Assembly (NCBI GenBank): GCA_021464245.1 | Contig: JADCRB010000054.1 | Coordinates: 185,481 to 249,480 of the forward strand | Length of the DNA stretch: 64,000 nt | Direction of reading: 5' to 3' | Source: Carallia brachiata | Taxonomy: Eukaryota; Streptophyta; Magnoliopsida; Malpighiales; Rhizophoraceae | In this document: positions 45,301-57,400 of the stretch, one piece after another | Position numbering within the stretch: position 1 is the stretch's first letter | Layout: each line of letters begins with the position of its first letter | Position numbers and translations under genes: made by a program | The notes under the pieces: model-generated | The model's input: only the letters and a program-made list of their open reading frames with translations | The model's database searches: none | Told to the model about the DNA's origin: nothing

Positions 45301-46713
45301 ATTAAATTTTTTCAGTATTGCTTTAATTTCCGTCCATGAATGAGGATTTCTCTTTTTTTTTTTTTCCCCTCCCCTGAACTCACAAATATTTGAAGGAGTT
45401 AAAATGGGTGCTGGTTATCCAACGCTCAAATTAGCCTCGTTCAGAGTAAGTAGAAGGCAAAAAAAAAAAAAAAAAAACATTGCAGAAAGCAATAATCATA
45501 TATCTAGTATGTAATATTACTAATCACTAGTAAAGTAAAACAAAAATAAAAAAAAAATAACCAACTCGACATAAACCGAATTGGCCACCAAGCCATTGCT
45601 GCAGTGGGGTGCGGTTTTAAACTCCTACTTTTAAACACTTCTAATTTGGATGATTTTTCACTTAGACAAGTTAGGATATTATGCACTCCTTGTAATATTT
45701 TTGGACGTTGCATTTTTTTTTCTTTCCAATAGCCGACAGACTAATGGCTGCGGTTAGAAAAAAGAAAGAAAAAAGAAATAGAAAATGATCAATCACTTTC
45801 GTAGTTACATCCCGCAACTCAACGTCCACGTTCAACTTAAGGGCCACAATGACAATGACACTCGTGGAGATGTTAATCTATGTAGTCGTTAATTGCAAAT
45901 TGTATGTTTGGAATTGGTTGGATATTTTGCCTTCACATCCAATCCAATGCCCTCAGAATTCCATCCACAGGATTGGAAAATAGTAATTTTGACCTAGCCT
46001 GTGTGCCCACTTGGGGTAAAATTTGCCACCATCTATTGAGTCTGCCTATATAGTTTCACCCAAAAAAAAAAAAAAGCAAATAAAAAAAAATGACCTATCC
46101 ATGGAAATTAAGGCCTCTAGTTAATCAACCCACCAGCCTTTTTAGAAAGCGCATGCAAGAACAGGTTGAAAACTTCATTCATTTTTGTTTTAAATATTTA
46201 GTGAATATGCTCTCAAAAAAGTTATTAACTGAATAACAACTTGCCAGGTCATGCATGCACCTACAAAAGAGCAACGTATTGGCAACTGGCAAGTGCAAAT
46301 ACGATATTCTAAAGCATATGTGTCGTATGTTTCTTTTTTTTTCTTTTTTTTTTTTTGAGTCGAACGTCAATACCTTTCTTTTGTAAGGTGGAAAACTCGT
46401 AAAACGGACCTTTCCTATTTGGCCTTTTACTCTCACTTTTCTCTGCAGAACGAGAGACGATCATCTTTGCCAACTTCCCAGAACAAGACAAATGCGATAC
46501 TGACAAAAAGGACCTTAACTTCGTTAATTTACCATCTAATTAATTAAGGTACTATTAGTTTAGGATTTTTGCATAATTCTTGTCATATATGATATGCAAA
46601 TCCACCATTTGGAATGAGCCTCCAAAAAAAAAAAAGAACAATCATCCAATCGAATCACATGTGTCTAGCTAATTGTGAGTAGGTGTACTTGACCATTTCA
46701 AAGGCCACCAATC

Positions 46714-46753
<40 letters not shown>

Positions 46754-47029
46754 TATAAACATGGAACACATATATGATAAAAAAGAAACATTTTTTTTAC
46801 TTCAAAAAAATAATTTTAAAAATTGAAATAAAACATTCAATAATTAAATTTATGAAATTAAAAAATAAATTAACTATTAGATATTATTGAATGTGATATC
46901 TTATTATTTATTATTTTTAAGTATATATCTTTTACTTATGTTAATATATTATTGAAATTTTTTGCGTAATTAAAAAGACGAAACATCAATCAATTGCAAC
47001 GTCATGCTTACAAAATTGATGGTTTAGTT
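42369..47029. other. Gene-free AT-rich DNA
   Basis: Long AT-only stretches (42950-43200, 43380-43800) and many homopolymer runs. A pure (TA)n block is at 46717-46751. No ORF with family resemblance and no RNA gene were seen. Confidence 0.5.
46717..46751. repeat. (TA)n microsatellite
   Basis: Uninterrupted TA dinucleotides over ~35 bp. Confidence 0.95.
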
Positions 47030-47527
47030 GGAGTATACATATTTTTTTTCCTAAATTTTTAAATTTTTTTAGATTTGAGTTTTAAATTCTTTTGATATTT
47101 CATTTGAATTCTAAATTTTTTAATTTTTACTAAATCAGTCGTATTTATTTACTAAAAGTGATCTCTCTATTAAAAAATAATTTTAACTTTACAAAAAATT
47201 ATTTAAAAAAAGATTAATATATGAATTGAATGTCTTTTCTATCAAAAATATGAATGTTACCTATTTAATTTGTATATTTGTTGATAAAAAAAATATTTAA
47301 TATGCATATTTTGTTGATAAAAAAATATTTAATTTATATATTTAAAATTTTTTAAATAATTTTTATTAAATTAAACTCATTTATTAATGGATTGATCACT
47401 TTTTATAATTTAAAGCAATGATGTAATAATAAATGAAAAAGTTTAGAAATTAAATGAAATTTCAAACAAATTTAGAACTCAAATGTAAAAAAATTTAAAA
47501 GTTTGGAACCAAAAATATACTTATCCC
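47030..47527. mobile_element. MITE, same family as 22964-23453 (copy B)
   Basis: Starts GGAGTATACATATTTTTTTTCC and ends GGAACCAAAAATATACTTATCCC, i.e. inverted termini. The interior shares TTTCATTTGAATTCTAAA, AATGGATTGATCACTTTTTAT and AATTAAATGAAATTTCAAA phrases with copy A. TTTAG-containing flanks suggest a decayed target duplication. Confidence 0.7.
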
Positions 47528-47539
47528 TAGTTTAGCCAA

Positions 47540-48556
47540 TGTTTTTAAAACGAAACTAGACTGGCCAGTTCAACCGGATTAATCGAAAACCAGTCTTTAA
47601 TCTGGTTCGGTTCATCCTTTAGAACCGTATAATCTAAGAACCGGTCAGAAACCGACGAATCAGACCGGTTCAATCAGAAATCGGTGAACCGGTCTCAGTT
47701 TACTCAGTTCAGTCAGCATCTCAACAATGATGTGGCAAGTCATCAAGCTACCACGTGTTGCGGTGTTGCGTGAAAGGAGAAAGAAAATGCTACAATAATT
47801 TCTGATTTTCCTCCACCTCAAACTCACGCCCAGTGTTTGGTAAATGATTGTCCAACCACCAAGCCAACGCCTTCTCTTGTCTTTATATACAACTAATTCA
47901 TTTTACTTCATCAAGAAAACGCCAATGAGTTTGTATCTTTTTTTTTTTTTGAAATTTTCTTAATTTATTGATAATATTATAATTTTAAAATATAATCTTG
48001 TTATTAAGAATATAAAAATAATTATTACTTTACTTTTATTTGAGAACCTAACATTAAAAAATTGTAAATACTAATATTTTTATTTTATATTAAATTATGA
48101 ATAACATATAATCATATCTATTAAAAATTATGTTAACATTTACAAAACATTTTTTTGGAACAAAAACATATTATTGAATCTCTATCAATATATTATATTA
48201 ATCAATGTTAACATATAATAAATTACGTTAAAATTATCTTTTTTTTAATTACCTACCTATTTTTATTCTTTAGTATAATAATTAATTTTGAACTTTATCA
48301 TATTTTGAATTATAAATTAAGTATAAAAATCTCTTGAATATAATTTTATACTATGTATAAAACTTATATTTTATATATTATTATACTTTACTCATTAATA
48401 TTTTTATACAATGCACATTTTTTTATATATATTTAACATTAAATACCGGTTTTACCGGTTTAATCCCGGTTAAAGCGGTCGAACCGGTTGAACCTTGAAC
48501 TTCTGAGCATTTTGGTTCTGTAATCGGTCTGGTTCTTACAATCTTGGGTTTAGCTG
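47540..48556. repeat. CCGGTT-rich dispersed repeat
   Basis: Both ends (47560-47700 and 48440-48556) are dense in AACCGGTT/ACCGGTC motifs in both orientations, around an AT-rich middle. The outer parts are inverted relative to each other in content. A similar block occurs at 40935-41085. It is probably a non-autonomous DNA transposon; class not determined. Confidence 0.5.
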
Positions 48557-49995
48557 GTTCTCTTTGTCGCTTTTTTTTTTTTTTTGAATTTCTAATTATA
48601 TATTGAGTATGTACTTTTCAATTGTTCATCAGCAGGCATCTTGATTGGCCACAAAGATCGGTAGGTCAAAATATTCCTAATCCTCATTTTAGTCTGAATG
48701 GCTCAACGGACGTGGAACATAATGCATACGTTCGTGGACACGTTTATCGCTCATTTTCAATGGCTAACTCTATGTTTTTTTTTTTTCTTTTTTTTGGCTT
48801 TCTAGAAATTGTGAGGACATGTGGCACGTTGTGGCCATATATTTTTTTCAACCATGCTAGTCGAATTCCTTTTTTTTTTTTCCAAAGAAAAATTCCTGCG
48901 TAGGGAAGTTTCCTCGGGGCAAGGCATGCAATTGTGGACCTAGTTTTATGCATTCTATGATACAAATTAATTAAGAGGGAAGTGGGCATATGGTAACCAC
49001 ACATGTTTTGACCAAAAATTTATTGTAAAGGCAATGAATATATATAGCTGTTCATTTGATTTCTAACTACCCCAACCCTTCCCATACGCCATATGTGATT
49101 TGATCGTTCGTCAAAAAGGACTTGCAACTGAGGGAATAATTTAGTAGTTAACAAATTTTTATTATAAAACCGAATGAGGAAATTTGTGAAATAGGGGATA
49201 TTATTTTCATTGTGTAATTTAGAATTTTTTAGTTGGATGATAAAAAGTCCTATAAGCGTAAACACCAAGCCTATAAAGTGATAAAGCCATCCATTGGGAG
49301 ATTCTATTTCTTTCATAAATTAAAAAAAAATTGTAAACACTAAGATTTGAATTCTTTGACTCATAACCATCAACGTTGTTGTTTTAACGTTCTCTAAACA
49401 ATGATTCATCTCAAAAAAAAAAACTAATCCTAATCACTTTCTAGAATTGGATTAACCCTCAAACGAACCACACTTAATTTTGCAAAAATGAAAGAAAATG
49501 AGAGAGAGAGAGAGAGAGAGAGAAGGGAATGGTCAAGCAGGGCAGGCTCACAACCTATTTTATAAAGGAAAAAAGTATTTAGTTTAACTTTAAGAAGCCA
49601 CAGAAAATTTCAAAAACCAATAGTGCCACAAAAGACAGCTCCACCACCTTTGTATCGATTCTGTATATATCCCAAATGCATGTTTTTGACATCATCTGCG
49701 TGAATAGAATCACATATGTAGCAACCATGAATTAGTTAGCTCAGCCAGCTACTACACGACTAATGGAATATCTTTCCTTTTATTTTTTTTTGTTACAAGC
49801 CAATACTGTGATGTTTTTTATAAAAAATAATAATAATAATAATCTGATTAGAGTTGGAATTCATTATTATTTTTCAAGCATTGTTTTGATTCACAGGCTT
49901 TAAATTTGAGAGTTAATTGTTAAAATTAAGACCCAATAATTATACACTATATGATCGGTGCTATTTTTTCATGTAATGACTGCAGTTGATATTAA
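48557..49995. other. Gene-free intergenic DNA
   Basis: AT-rich with T-runs, and no supportable coding region. The text near 49335-49400 (AAGATTTGAATTC...) resembles dispersed repeat scraps but has no definable ends. Confidence 0.4.
49500..49522. repeat. (GA)n microsatellite
   Basis: Uninterrupted GA run of ~23 bp in non-coding DNA. Confidence 0.95.
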
Positions 49996-50535
49996 AGATG
50001 TCAAAAAATGACCTGACTTGATAATCCATCTAAATCCACTTGAAAAAATTAGATTAGAAATCCAATTTTTCAACCCGAATTTAAAAGTGACCAAATTCAA
50101 AAATAACCTGAAAATTTTGGGTTGGATTCGGGTTACCCGTTGGGTTAAGAAAAATATAAAATAGTAAAATTTTTTTAACTTTTTACATTTGACTTAACTT
50201 TTTTAAGTATTAATTAGTATTATTTTTATAAAATATAGATATATATATGATAAAAAAACTAAATTTAAATATTTAGTTCATTGTAAGAATGAATTTTAAA
50301 TTTAATTAAACTATTTTACTTTAATAAAAAATGACTTAAAAAAATAACCAGTTAATTTGAATTCAACCCAAATTCGATTTGAATCTAACTTGATTTTAAA
50401 ACGACTTAACTTGAACTCGAATCGAATATAACGTGACCTAAAAGTAATTCAACTGAAAATGACCTGAATAAAAAATGACCCGAACAAAAAATAACCCAAC
50501 CCAAACTCAACCCAACCCAACTTTTTGACACCTCT
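49996..50535. mobile_element. Non-autonomous DNA transposon with (A)G(A/G)TGTCAAAAA inverted termini, 540 bp
   Basis: The left end is AGATGTCAAAAAATGACC and the right end GGGTTGGG...CTTTTTGACACCTCT read inverted, so the tips match as AG(A/G)TGTCAAAAA. The interior is rich in CAACCC / GGGTTG phrases in opposite orientations. AGTTGATATTAA precedes it and AGTTGGCATTAA follows, a probable target duplication with two changes. hAT-type MITEs often have such tips, but the class is inferred. Confidence 0.6.
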
Positions 50536-50674
50536 AGTTGGCATTAATCGAGTGGTCTCCATCAACTTTGTCTGTTGGCAAAGTAATTAGACTCTTAATA
50601 ATATGACAATTAAGATCAAATTTTCTAGACCTCAATAAATAATTGAGATTGTTGTATTATGTTTTATATGCTTA

Positions 50675-51165
50675 GATAGAAGGATATAATTTTTTGGTTT
50701 TAAACTTTTGTATTTTTTTTTTATATAAGTTCTAAACATTTTTTACATTCCATTAAATTCTAAATTTTTTGATTTTTTACTAAATCAATTTATTTATAAA
50801 AAGTGGTCAATCCATTAATAAATGAGTTTAAATTAATGAAAATTATTAAAAAAATGTCAAATAAATGAATTAAATATTTTTATTAATAAATATGCACATA
50901 AAATATTTTTTTAATCAATAAATATACAAAATAAATATTTTTTGATGTAAAAATTTTTAATTAATGTATTTAACCTTTTTTTCAAATAATTTTTGTAAGA
51001 TCAAAATCATTTTATTTAAAGAGATTAATCACTTTTTATTAACAAATGAATTAATTTAGTACGAAATTAAAAAATTTAAAATTTAAATAAAATTTTAAAA
51101 AAATTAAAATTTGTATATAAAAACTTATAAAAATTTAAGATTTATAAAATAAATATTCTCTTCGA
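50675..51165. mobile_element. MITE, same family as 22964-23453 (copy C)
   Basis: Begins near AGGATATAATTTTTTGGTTTTAAAC and ends near AAATATTCTC. It shares CATTAAATTCTAAATTTTTTGATT, AAAAGTGGTCAATCCATTAATAAATGAGTTT and the inverted ATTAATCACTTTTTATTAACAAATGAATT with copies A and B. It is the most degraded of the three. Confidence 0.65.
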
Positions 51166-53400
51166 CAGACGTGTGCAGGTAAACAATTGACGCCTATGGG
51201 TGAACCAAACTGAACGAAACCTATCTACAAAATAATCGATTACGCGTTGGTCAATGGCTGCCGTTGACCTCTGCATCCGCAGTATTTTTCATGCCTGCCT
51301 TCGCCAGACCAGTTCCCCTGCCAAACCTAGTCATTTAGAATGTTAAGATTTTGACACGTGGCAATCAGAGCCAGTCAAACTACTGATAGTTATATTGATT
51401 TTCTGAAAAAAAAGGAAAAAAAAAACTACTTTGATTTTGAATGAATAATAAAAGGAAAAACAGCTTTATTGTATCCAATAAAGAACAAAAGAATCCCACT
51501 CCCAATTTGTGTTTGCGAAAGAACGTGGATGGCAGGTCCTGCCAAAAAAATTATAGGCCGTGGGTACAAATTTCAAAATTGTTATTTAAAAACAATAAAT
51601 TTTTATTTTTATAATATAATAATTTTTTATAATAAAAAATAATAATAAAATGTATTTTTTGTTGTAAAAAAAATTATTGCAAAAAAATCAAACATTTATT
51701 ACATTCGAGTAAAAAATTTGACAAACAAAATTCAGGCAATATACTTTTTCTGAAAAATTATTACACTCAGGTGATTGACGGAGGCCTTGATAAATTCATA
51801 ACTAAAAGCAAAATTCCCACATTCTTGAATAAATTCATGTAAATTTCAGTAATTAACTCCATAATTTTGGAAGAAACAACATTTTCCCATTCGTATTAAC
51901 AACAAAATTTCTCAATTCTCAACCTAATTGATCAATAAATTAATCACAGATGAGACTTCTTTAAAACCAAATGTATTAGTATTGGCAACGGGAGTAGAAT
52001 TTATTTTTTTGATAGCGCCCAAGGAAACAAACTCTGTTAGGAAGATCCCATTAGTGTCTTTTTTTTTAAATAAGAATTGATAAAATAGTGAAATTACATG
52101 ATTATATTTAAGTAAAATTAACATTTAATGTTGTTTAATAGTTTATTTATTTTTTTATAAATTTAATTATTTAATATATTTACATTATTATTGTTATGAA
52201 ATTATTTTTATAAATTTTTATCATTTCATTACTATTTTAAAATTATTATTGTTAAGTTAAAAAATTTTAACTTGATAAAAAACAAAAAAAAAAGGAAAAC
52301 CCATCTTTAGGGAAAAAAAAGAAAGATAAGAAAGGAAAAAAAACATGAGTTCATTATGACAAACGTGTTTGGCACTTTGTTCAACGTGTCTAATCGTGTT
52401 TGGCAGTCTATTCAACATGTCTTGCCGTTGTTTTTTTTTTCTTTTGGACTGATGCTCCGTATTGATTTGTGATTTGTGATTTGTGATTTGTTAATTAGGC
52501 TGACGATACTGATTATAAATTAAACTGATAAAGATCCAACATCTGAGACAAAAATGCCATAATTAAGTTAATGAAATCCTAACTATTACATAATATAATA
52601 GACTAATATATGAATTCAACTACCAGCACAATTTTAATATATAACAAATAGCAATACAATTCTATTTAACGATATATAACAATATCTTTTCTAAAAAAGA
52701 TTTTAATAGTCAAATTCAAAACCTTTATTAATTTAAATTCTGAAAAGAGATGGATAAAATTTACGAGAGAGAAAATTATTTTTATTGTATAACTCATAAT
52801 TTAATAAATTTTTTAATAAATAAAAAAATACCTATAACAATATGTTTATTTTTTTATGAATTCATATCTAACAAATCATAATATTTTATTATTATTTTAA
52901 AATATTTGTTTGAAGTCAAAAAAAGAATTTTTTTCTAACATTTAATTTATAATCATTGAATGACATTTAAACGTGAGACCATGAGAATGGTAGTAACAGA
53001 ACTGGTCTTACCTTAATTAGTTCTAATTGTAAGATTCTAAAGCTGTCAATCTTTCCATCTATGTTTCAGACATGTTTAAAATTCCCCAAAACAGGAAAAA
53101 AAAGAAAAAAGAAAAAAGGGCGTAATTTAAATTTTGAACAAATTAATATCCTCCTTCTAGAAGTTCTCACAGTAGTCTGAACTTTGAAAAATTATTGCAT
53201 TATTGGCATTGAGCTGCTGAAATGTCTAAAACGACTGCTAAACAAAAAAACAAAAGTAAAACAATAATAATAATAAGCCATCAAAAATAAACAAATAAAA
53301 TTAATTTCATGAGTTGGCCAAAATAAACACAAAATGAAATAATAAAATAAATGATAACAAAAAACGAAAAGTCAATATTCAAGATCCAATCCAAAGTCCA
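51166..53400. other. Gene-free intergenic DNA
   Basis: AT-rich. A four-fold 7-bp repeat (TTGTGAT) is at about 52461-52490. No coding region or RNA gene seen. Confidence 0.45.
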
Positions 53401-54492
53401 CGTTCAAAGCGTCAAGCTTGCGCCAATTGCCTCTTCTTCTTCTTCATCTTCTTCTCCATTCTGAGTTGTTTCCTTTTTTTTCTCCACTCGCTTTCTGGAA
53501 GAAGGAAAATTCAGCAAAAAATAAATATATAAAATAAATAAAAATTCCCTTATGGGGCTGATGGGGTGGTGTTGTTTCATGGAAGCTCATCATGTTTTGT
53601 TGTCCATTTTAAGTAATTTTGCGCATTAAAAAAACAACACTTGAAAGTTTCTATTAAGCAAAGGCTGTCTTTCTCTCTTTGCATTTGTTGTGTCTGTTTA
53701 GGACGGCAATTACACTTTGTTCTCAAGGCCTTTGTCTCTGTGCAAATTTTTAGCTGTCACTAGGTTGTTTCTGAGTGCTGTTTTGTCTTTTTTCTGATCT
53801 TCTGTTACAGGTTTTATAGGTGATTATACTCAAAGTTCCCTCCTTTGACCACTACACTCTGTTTCATTTCTTGTAACCAGCACCTAGTCTTTCATTCGTT
53901 AATTATTTTGGTTTTAGTGGGTACTTTTCCTTTTTTTTTTTTTTTTTGTTGTTTTTTATTCTTTGGAATTTTGAGCTTTTGCCTTCAAATTTTATCTGGG
54001 GTTTTGTTTTTTTTTCTTTTTTGTTGTAGTTAAAGAAAATCTTCTTCATTTTTACCTAAAAAAAAGTTTGGTGGTGATTCTGGGATTTGGTTTAGGCTGA
54101 GTATTGGCTCTTAAAGAGGCTGGTTTTTGGCTTCTCAAACTGGGAATTTGTTGGAGTTGCAGGGGAAAATTCTCTTTGGGGGATAATTTTTCCAAGTTCT
54201 TTCCTCCCCCAAAGAAGCTGCATTTTCCAGTCCAACATTTGCTCCACAAATATCCCAGAAATACAGGGATAAAAGAAAATTTGTATTTCTTTCAGCAGAG
54301 TTCTTGTACTGGTAGTGCAAGTTATCCAAGTTGTAAGATTATTTATCCTATCTGGGCATCCTGGTTATTCATTTTTGTTGTGGAAGCTGCATTAATAGTG
54401 GCAATTTGGAAGCAAAACCAGCATATTGTGGTTCCTGTTTGAGTGTGGCTTTTCTCTGTTGGATAACTATTTAGATTCTAAAGTAAGAGATA
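53401..54492 (+). promoter_or_regulatory. Promoter and 5' leader region of the ALA9-type gene
   Basis: Base composition rises and CT-rich text (CTTCTTCTTCTTCATCTTCTTCTCC, 53430-53457) appears, as in plant leaders. T-rich runs up to the ATG suggest a long leader, perhaps with an intron, but I cannot place the splice sites. A 112-codon frame at 54104-54442 lies in this leader and is unlikely to be the main product. Confidence 0.4.
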
Positions 54493-57400
54493 ATGGCCGG
54501 TGGTAGAAGGAGGAGACTGCATTTGAGCAAGATCTACTCTTTTAGATGTGGGAAGGCATTCTTCAAGGATGACCATTCACAGATAGGAGGACCTGGATTT
54601 TCAAGGGTAGTTTTCTGCAATGAACCAGATGGCTTTGAGGCTTCTATTAGAAATTACGGTGACAACTCTGTCAAGAGCACCAAATATACTCCTGCTACTT
54701 TCTTGCCTAAATCATTGTTTGAGCAGTTCAGGAGAGTGGCCAACTTTTACTTCTTGGTTACTGGCATCTTGTCCTTCACTCCTCTTGCACCTTACACGGC
54801 TGTCAGTGCCATCGTTCCGCTGATTATTGTTGTTGGGGCCACCATGGTCAAAGAAGGCATAGAAGACTGGCGGCGACAGCAGCAGGTATGATTGATTATC
54901 AACTCGCAAGTTGAGCTCTATTCGCGATTCTATTTTTGATTTGTTCAATTAGTCCTTTATAATGTACTTGTTTTCTTTTTTCAGTTTGTTCTTCGGCTTG
55001 GTTTCTTAGTTTTGGGTTAGGATGTAGAAAGTGAACTTCGGAATTAACTTAATTCTTTTCTATTAAAATTTAGTTTTGGCTGTCTTTGTGGTATCTAAAA
55101 AAATCACTTGCAGGATAGGACTATGAGAGTTTGTTCAAATTCAGTTCATGTGAGAAAGAGTACTAGTACTTACTGTGGATTTCTCAATATTAGTTCTATA
55201 TTACTTTACAGCCTCGAAAATGCTTTTATGTTCATTCATATTCGTTCAATATTAGTTGTATGTGATTTGGTGTGTGTTAATTGTTAGGGAGAGTTGTCAT
55301 AGCTGATTTGGATTTTTGAATGTGGCAATACTTTGTCAGGATGCAGAGGTGAACAATAGAAAAGTTAAAGTGCATCAACGTGATGGTTCTTTCAAGTACA
55401 TTGAATGGAAGAATCTTAGAGTGGGAGACATAGTGAAGGTGGAGAAAGATGAATTCTTTCCGGCAGACCTCCTCTTGCTGTCATCTAGCTATGAGGATGG
55501 AACATGCTATGTGGAGACCATGAACCTTGACGGAGAGACAAACTTGAAACTCAAACAGGCAGTGGAGGCAACTTCTGTCTTAGATGGTGATTCTAAGTTC
55601 AAAGATTTTAAGGCTACTGTGAAATGTGAAGATCCGAATGCAAATTTATACTCCTTTGTTGGAAGTTTGGAGTTTGAAGAGAACCTCTATCCTCTCAGTC
55701 CCCAACAACTTCTCCTCAGAGACTCAAAACTCAGAAATACGGACCATGTATATGGAGCCGTAATCTTCACTGGACATGATACGAAGGTTATTCAAAATTC
55801 TACTTCCCCACCTTCGAAGAGAAGTAGAATCGAGAGAAAGATGGATCGGATTATCTACCTCATGTTTGGTATTGTTTTTACGATGTCATTAATCGGATCT
55901 ATTTTCTTTGGTATTGCAACTGAGAATGATTTAGATGACGGGAGGATGAAAAGGTGGTACCTGAGGCCGGATCGTACTACATTTATTATGACCCAAAAAG
56001 GGAGGTGGTTGCATCAATTCTTCACTTTCTGACTGCGCTGATGTTGTATGGTAACTTTATCCCAATCTCCTTGTATGTATCCATAGAAATCGTTAAAGTT
56101 CTGCAGAGCATTTTCATCAATCAAGATATTCATATGTACTATGAGGAAACTGACAAACCAGCACATGCCCGTACCTCAAATTTGAATGAGGAACTTGGGC
56201 AAGTTGATACAATCCTTTCCGACAAGACTGGAACATTAACCTGCAATTCTATGGAGTTTATCAAGTGTTCAGTAGCTGGGACTGCTTATGGTCGTGGTGT
56301 TACTGAGGTTGAGAGGGCTATGGAAAGAAGAAAAGGTTCTCCATTGGTTCAAGTAAAGGTAAATGGCAGGAACCATGATGTTGAACCTGCTGATACAAAA
56401 CAATCTATTAAGGGGTTTAATTTTGATGATGAAAGGATAATGGATGGAAACTGGATTCATGAACCTCATGCCTCTGTCATACAAAAGTTTTTCCGTTTGT
56501 TAGCAATATGTCATACGGCCATACCTGATGTAGATGAAGCCACAGGCATGATTTCTTATGAAGCTGAGTCTCCGGATGAAGCAGCCTTTGTGATTGCAGC
56601 TAGAGAAATTGGTTTTGAATTTTGCAAACGGACCCAAACAAACATATCCGTGAATGAGTTGGACATGGTGTCTGGGAAGAAAGTTGAAAGGTCAGTCTTA
56701 TCTGATATTTATTTGGAAAATGGGGATTCCTGTTTTGTTAGAATTCAAAAAGAATTAGGCATGCATGCTCTTTATTCTTTCACTACCATTGGCTTGCATG
56801 GTACATGTCTAGTTTGCGTTCTAAGTGCTCAACAGCTCTGTCTTGCTATCGTCTTTTTCTATCTTGTTGTGCTTGTTTGCACCGAGGTTCAGTACATGCT
56901 TTTTGAATTTTTGTTATACCGCAACAAGCAACTGAACTAAAGAAGTTTCAAGTATTTGAATCCTTGATTCGCATGCAGCTTTTACTCCAGAAGTTTAGAT
57001 GCCCTACAAGTGTTACTTGCACAAGTACTAGTGGTCCCATATTTGAGATTCTTATTATTCTCAACAAAAATACTTGTATGTCTGGTAATGTGGCATGCAT
57101 TGGAATGGAAAATCGATCAATTTAGGGTAATTCTCATAACGTATTTTCTTTTTCTTACAGGCTGTACCAACTTTTGAATGTTTTGGAGTTTAACAGTGCA
57201 AGAAAGAGGATGTCTGTGATTGTAAGAAATGAGGAGGGACAGTTGTTGCTCCTTTGTAAAGGTGCTGACAGGTTTGTGATAAATTATCTTTGTCCCCACT
57301 TGGTTCTAAATTCAGCTCCATTTGAGGTTCATGATTGTCCTTTTCCCAATCCAGTGTCATGTTCGAAAGGCTCGCCAAGAACGGCAGGGATTTTGAATTG

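Noticed and set aside
54104..54442. 112-codon frame upstream of the ALA9-type start
   Set aside because: No family resemblance, T-rich leader composition, and the conserved MAGGRRRR start follows; at most an uORF.
56269..57378. Minus-strand frames opposite the ALA9-type exons
   Set aside because: Antisense shadows of conserved exons; no domain text.
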